From positions 1 through 5,242 of the forward strand of contig DFFH01000091.1 of NCBI GenBank assembly GCA_002368805.1: 5,242 nt of DNA, read 5' to 3'. Positions 4,477 through 5,242 of the stretch are shown here, piece after piece. The DNA is from Mageeibacillus sp. UBA3781 (GTDB lineage Bacteria; Bacillota; Clostridia; Saccharofermentanales; Saccharofermentanaceae). Under the pieces are notes generated by a model. It did not search any database. It worked only from the letters and a program-made list of their open reading frames with translations, and had not been told where the DNA came from. Position numbers and translations under genes: made by a program. The number at the start of each line of letters is the position of its first letter. The first letter of the stretch is position 1.

Positions 4477-5242
4477 TGCTCTTATAGGCCTTTAGTACTT
4501 CCCTGGTTATAAAATTATTCTTTAACAGAAGGGTCAGCGCGGCAAAGACCGATCCGCCGAGGAGGATGCCGCCGACAAGCTGAAGCCACATCGGCTCCAC
4601 CAGATACGAGAATCCGATCACGGATCCGAACATAGCAAGAGATGCGATGGTGGTCACAATGAGGTTTCGGATATTAAGCTTATAATTCTGGTATTTTCTT
4701 GACCGCACGATCACGATCGCAAATACGATGATCTCCGAGATCAGGGAAGCGACGGATGCACCGAGCGCTCCGTACTTCGGGATAAGGAGAAGGTTATTAA
4801 TTCCATTTACGAAGAGTGTGATCATGTAGGAGATCATAAGGAATGACTCCTGCCCGGCGCACATCATGACCTGATAGCAGACGATATCGCCGATGCACTT
4901 CAGCGGGATCATAAAGGCGAGGATGATCATGCACGGGATCGCATCTTCATACCCGGCACCGAGCCAGACATGTACCAGCGGAAATGCGATCGCAGCGAGC
5001 CCGAGGCACGTCGGGATGGAGATAAAGATCATCGCATCGGCACCGAACTTCGTCAGTTTATTAAACTTCTCTTTCTCGTTTACGAAGTAGTAGCTCAGAC
5101 GCGGAAGGAATACCGCCGTGACCGCGATCAGCGTCACGATGATCAGGTTGACGATCTTCTGGGCATAGGAGTAGGAAGCGACGACCGAGTGTTCTTTCAT
5201 GATATCGAGCATCGTAACATCCATCCTCGCGTATAGTTCTGT
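4469..5242 (-). CDS. Polysaccharide flippase, Wzx/PST type of the MOP superfamily (partial, C-terminal 257 residues)
   Basis: The frame is open to the right edge (upstream residues TELYAR), so the ATG at 5224 is internal and the N-terminal half is missing. Flippases of this family are about 450-500 residues with 12-14 membrane helices; they move undecaprenyl-linked sugar units across the membrane for capsule, exopolysaccharide or wall polymers. Family signs: the mid-protein motif ARMDVTMLDIM, then YSYAQKIVNLIIVTLIAV and VFLPRLSYYF, and later LLLIPKYGALGASVASLISE, a hallmark of the PST family. About seven hydrophobic segments are visible in this half. The protein ends KAYKSML. It is likely the last gene of a surface-polysaccharide cluster lying to the right, which the window does not show. 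The exact substrate cannot be read from the sequence. Confidence 0.92.
   Translation of the reverse strand, partial: TELYARMDVTMLDIMKEHSVVASYSYAQKIVNLIIVTLIAVTAVFLPRLSYYFVNEKEKFNKLTKFGADAMIFISIPTCLGLAAIAFPLVHVWLGAGYEDAIPCMIILAFMIPLKCIGDIVCYQVMMCAGQESFLMISYMITLFVNGINNLLLIPKYGALGASVASLISEIIVFAIVIVRSRKYQNYKLNIRNLIVTTIASLAMFGSVIGFSYLVEPMWLQLVGGILLGGSVFAALTLLLKNNFITREVLKAYKSML

Noticed and set aside
4054..4512. Plus-strand reading frame of 152 codons
   Set aside because: It is antisense to the N-terminal half of larE, with no ribosome binding site or domain features.
5219..5224. ATG at 5224 as the true start of the flippase
   Set aside because: The frame is open to the edge and the residues before and after match the middle of the family. 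A start here would discard half of the membrane domain.

Overview
The window looks like a chromosomal segment of a moderately AT/GC-balanced Firmicute, probably a clostridial gut or rumen type (Lachnospiraceae/Oscillospiraceae-like). Evidence: strong AGGAGG-type ribosome binding sites, three lipoproteins with Gram-positive signal peptides, a Thr/Glu-rich surface linker, and a LarE and a BI-1 protein of clostridial flavour. The lineage is inferred from style, not from a marker gene. All confident genes lie on the minus strand, so the window reads right to left.

From the right edge: the C-terminal half of a polysaccharide flippase (4469-5242, N-terminus outside the window); larE, a sulfur transferase for the nickel-pincer nucleotide cofactor (3559-4407); and a BI-1/YetJ-family membrane protein (2814-3518) followed by a strong terminator that could work in both directions (2727-2755). 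larE and the BI-1 gene each have an extended -10 promoter (TGnTATAAT) overlapping the stop codon of the gene before. They are therefore probably read from their own promoters as well as by read-through. The larE leader carries a 14-bp direct repeat.

The middle (2086-2813) has no convincing full-length gene. It contains the most striking object in the window: an array at 2361-2655 in which the 7-mer TATGTCT and its reverse complement AGACATA alternate twelve times with exact spacing (TATGTCT-N21-AGACATA-N17, period exactly 52 bp, six units). One of 84 motif bases departs from consensus, and the intervening sequences are mostly different from each other. The period is not a multiple of three, so this is not a protein repeat. 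On the minus strand, just beyond the array, are an AAGGAG site and a small, possibly frameshifted reading frame (2149-2332). I recognise no published system with this layout; CRISPR-like memory, tandem hairpin RNA and a protein-binding array are the main hypotheses.

The left third holds two tandem lipoprotein genes, probably one operon (1198-2085 and 526-1179). One has a Thr/Glu-rich stalk and two cysteine clusters; the other has a WCGPC motif. After them comes the start of a von Willebrand factor A lipoprotein of the YfbK type (3-344, C-terminus outside the window). These three are predicted to be exported and lipid-anchored on the outer face of the membrane. No gene in the window has an obvious functional link to the array.
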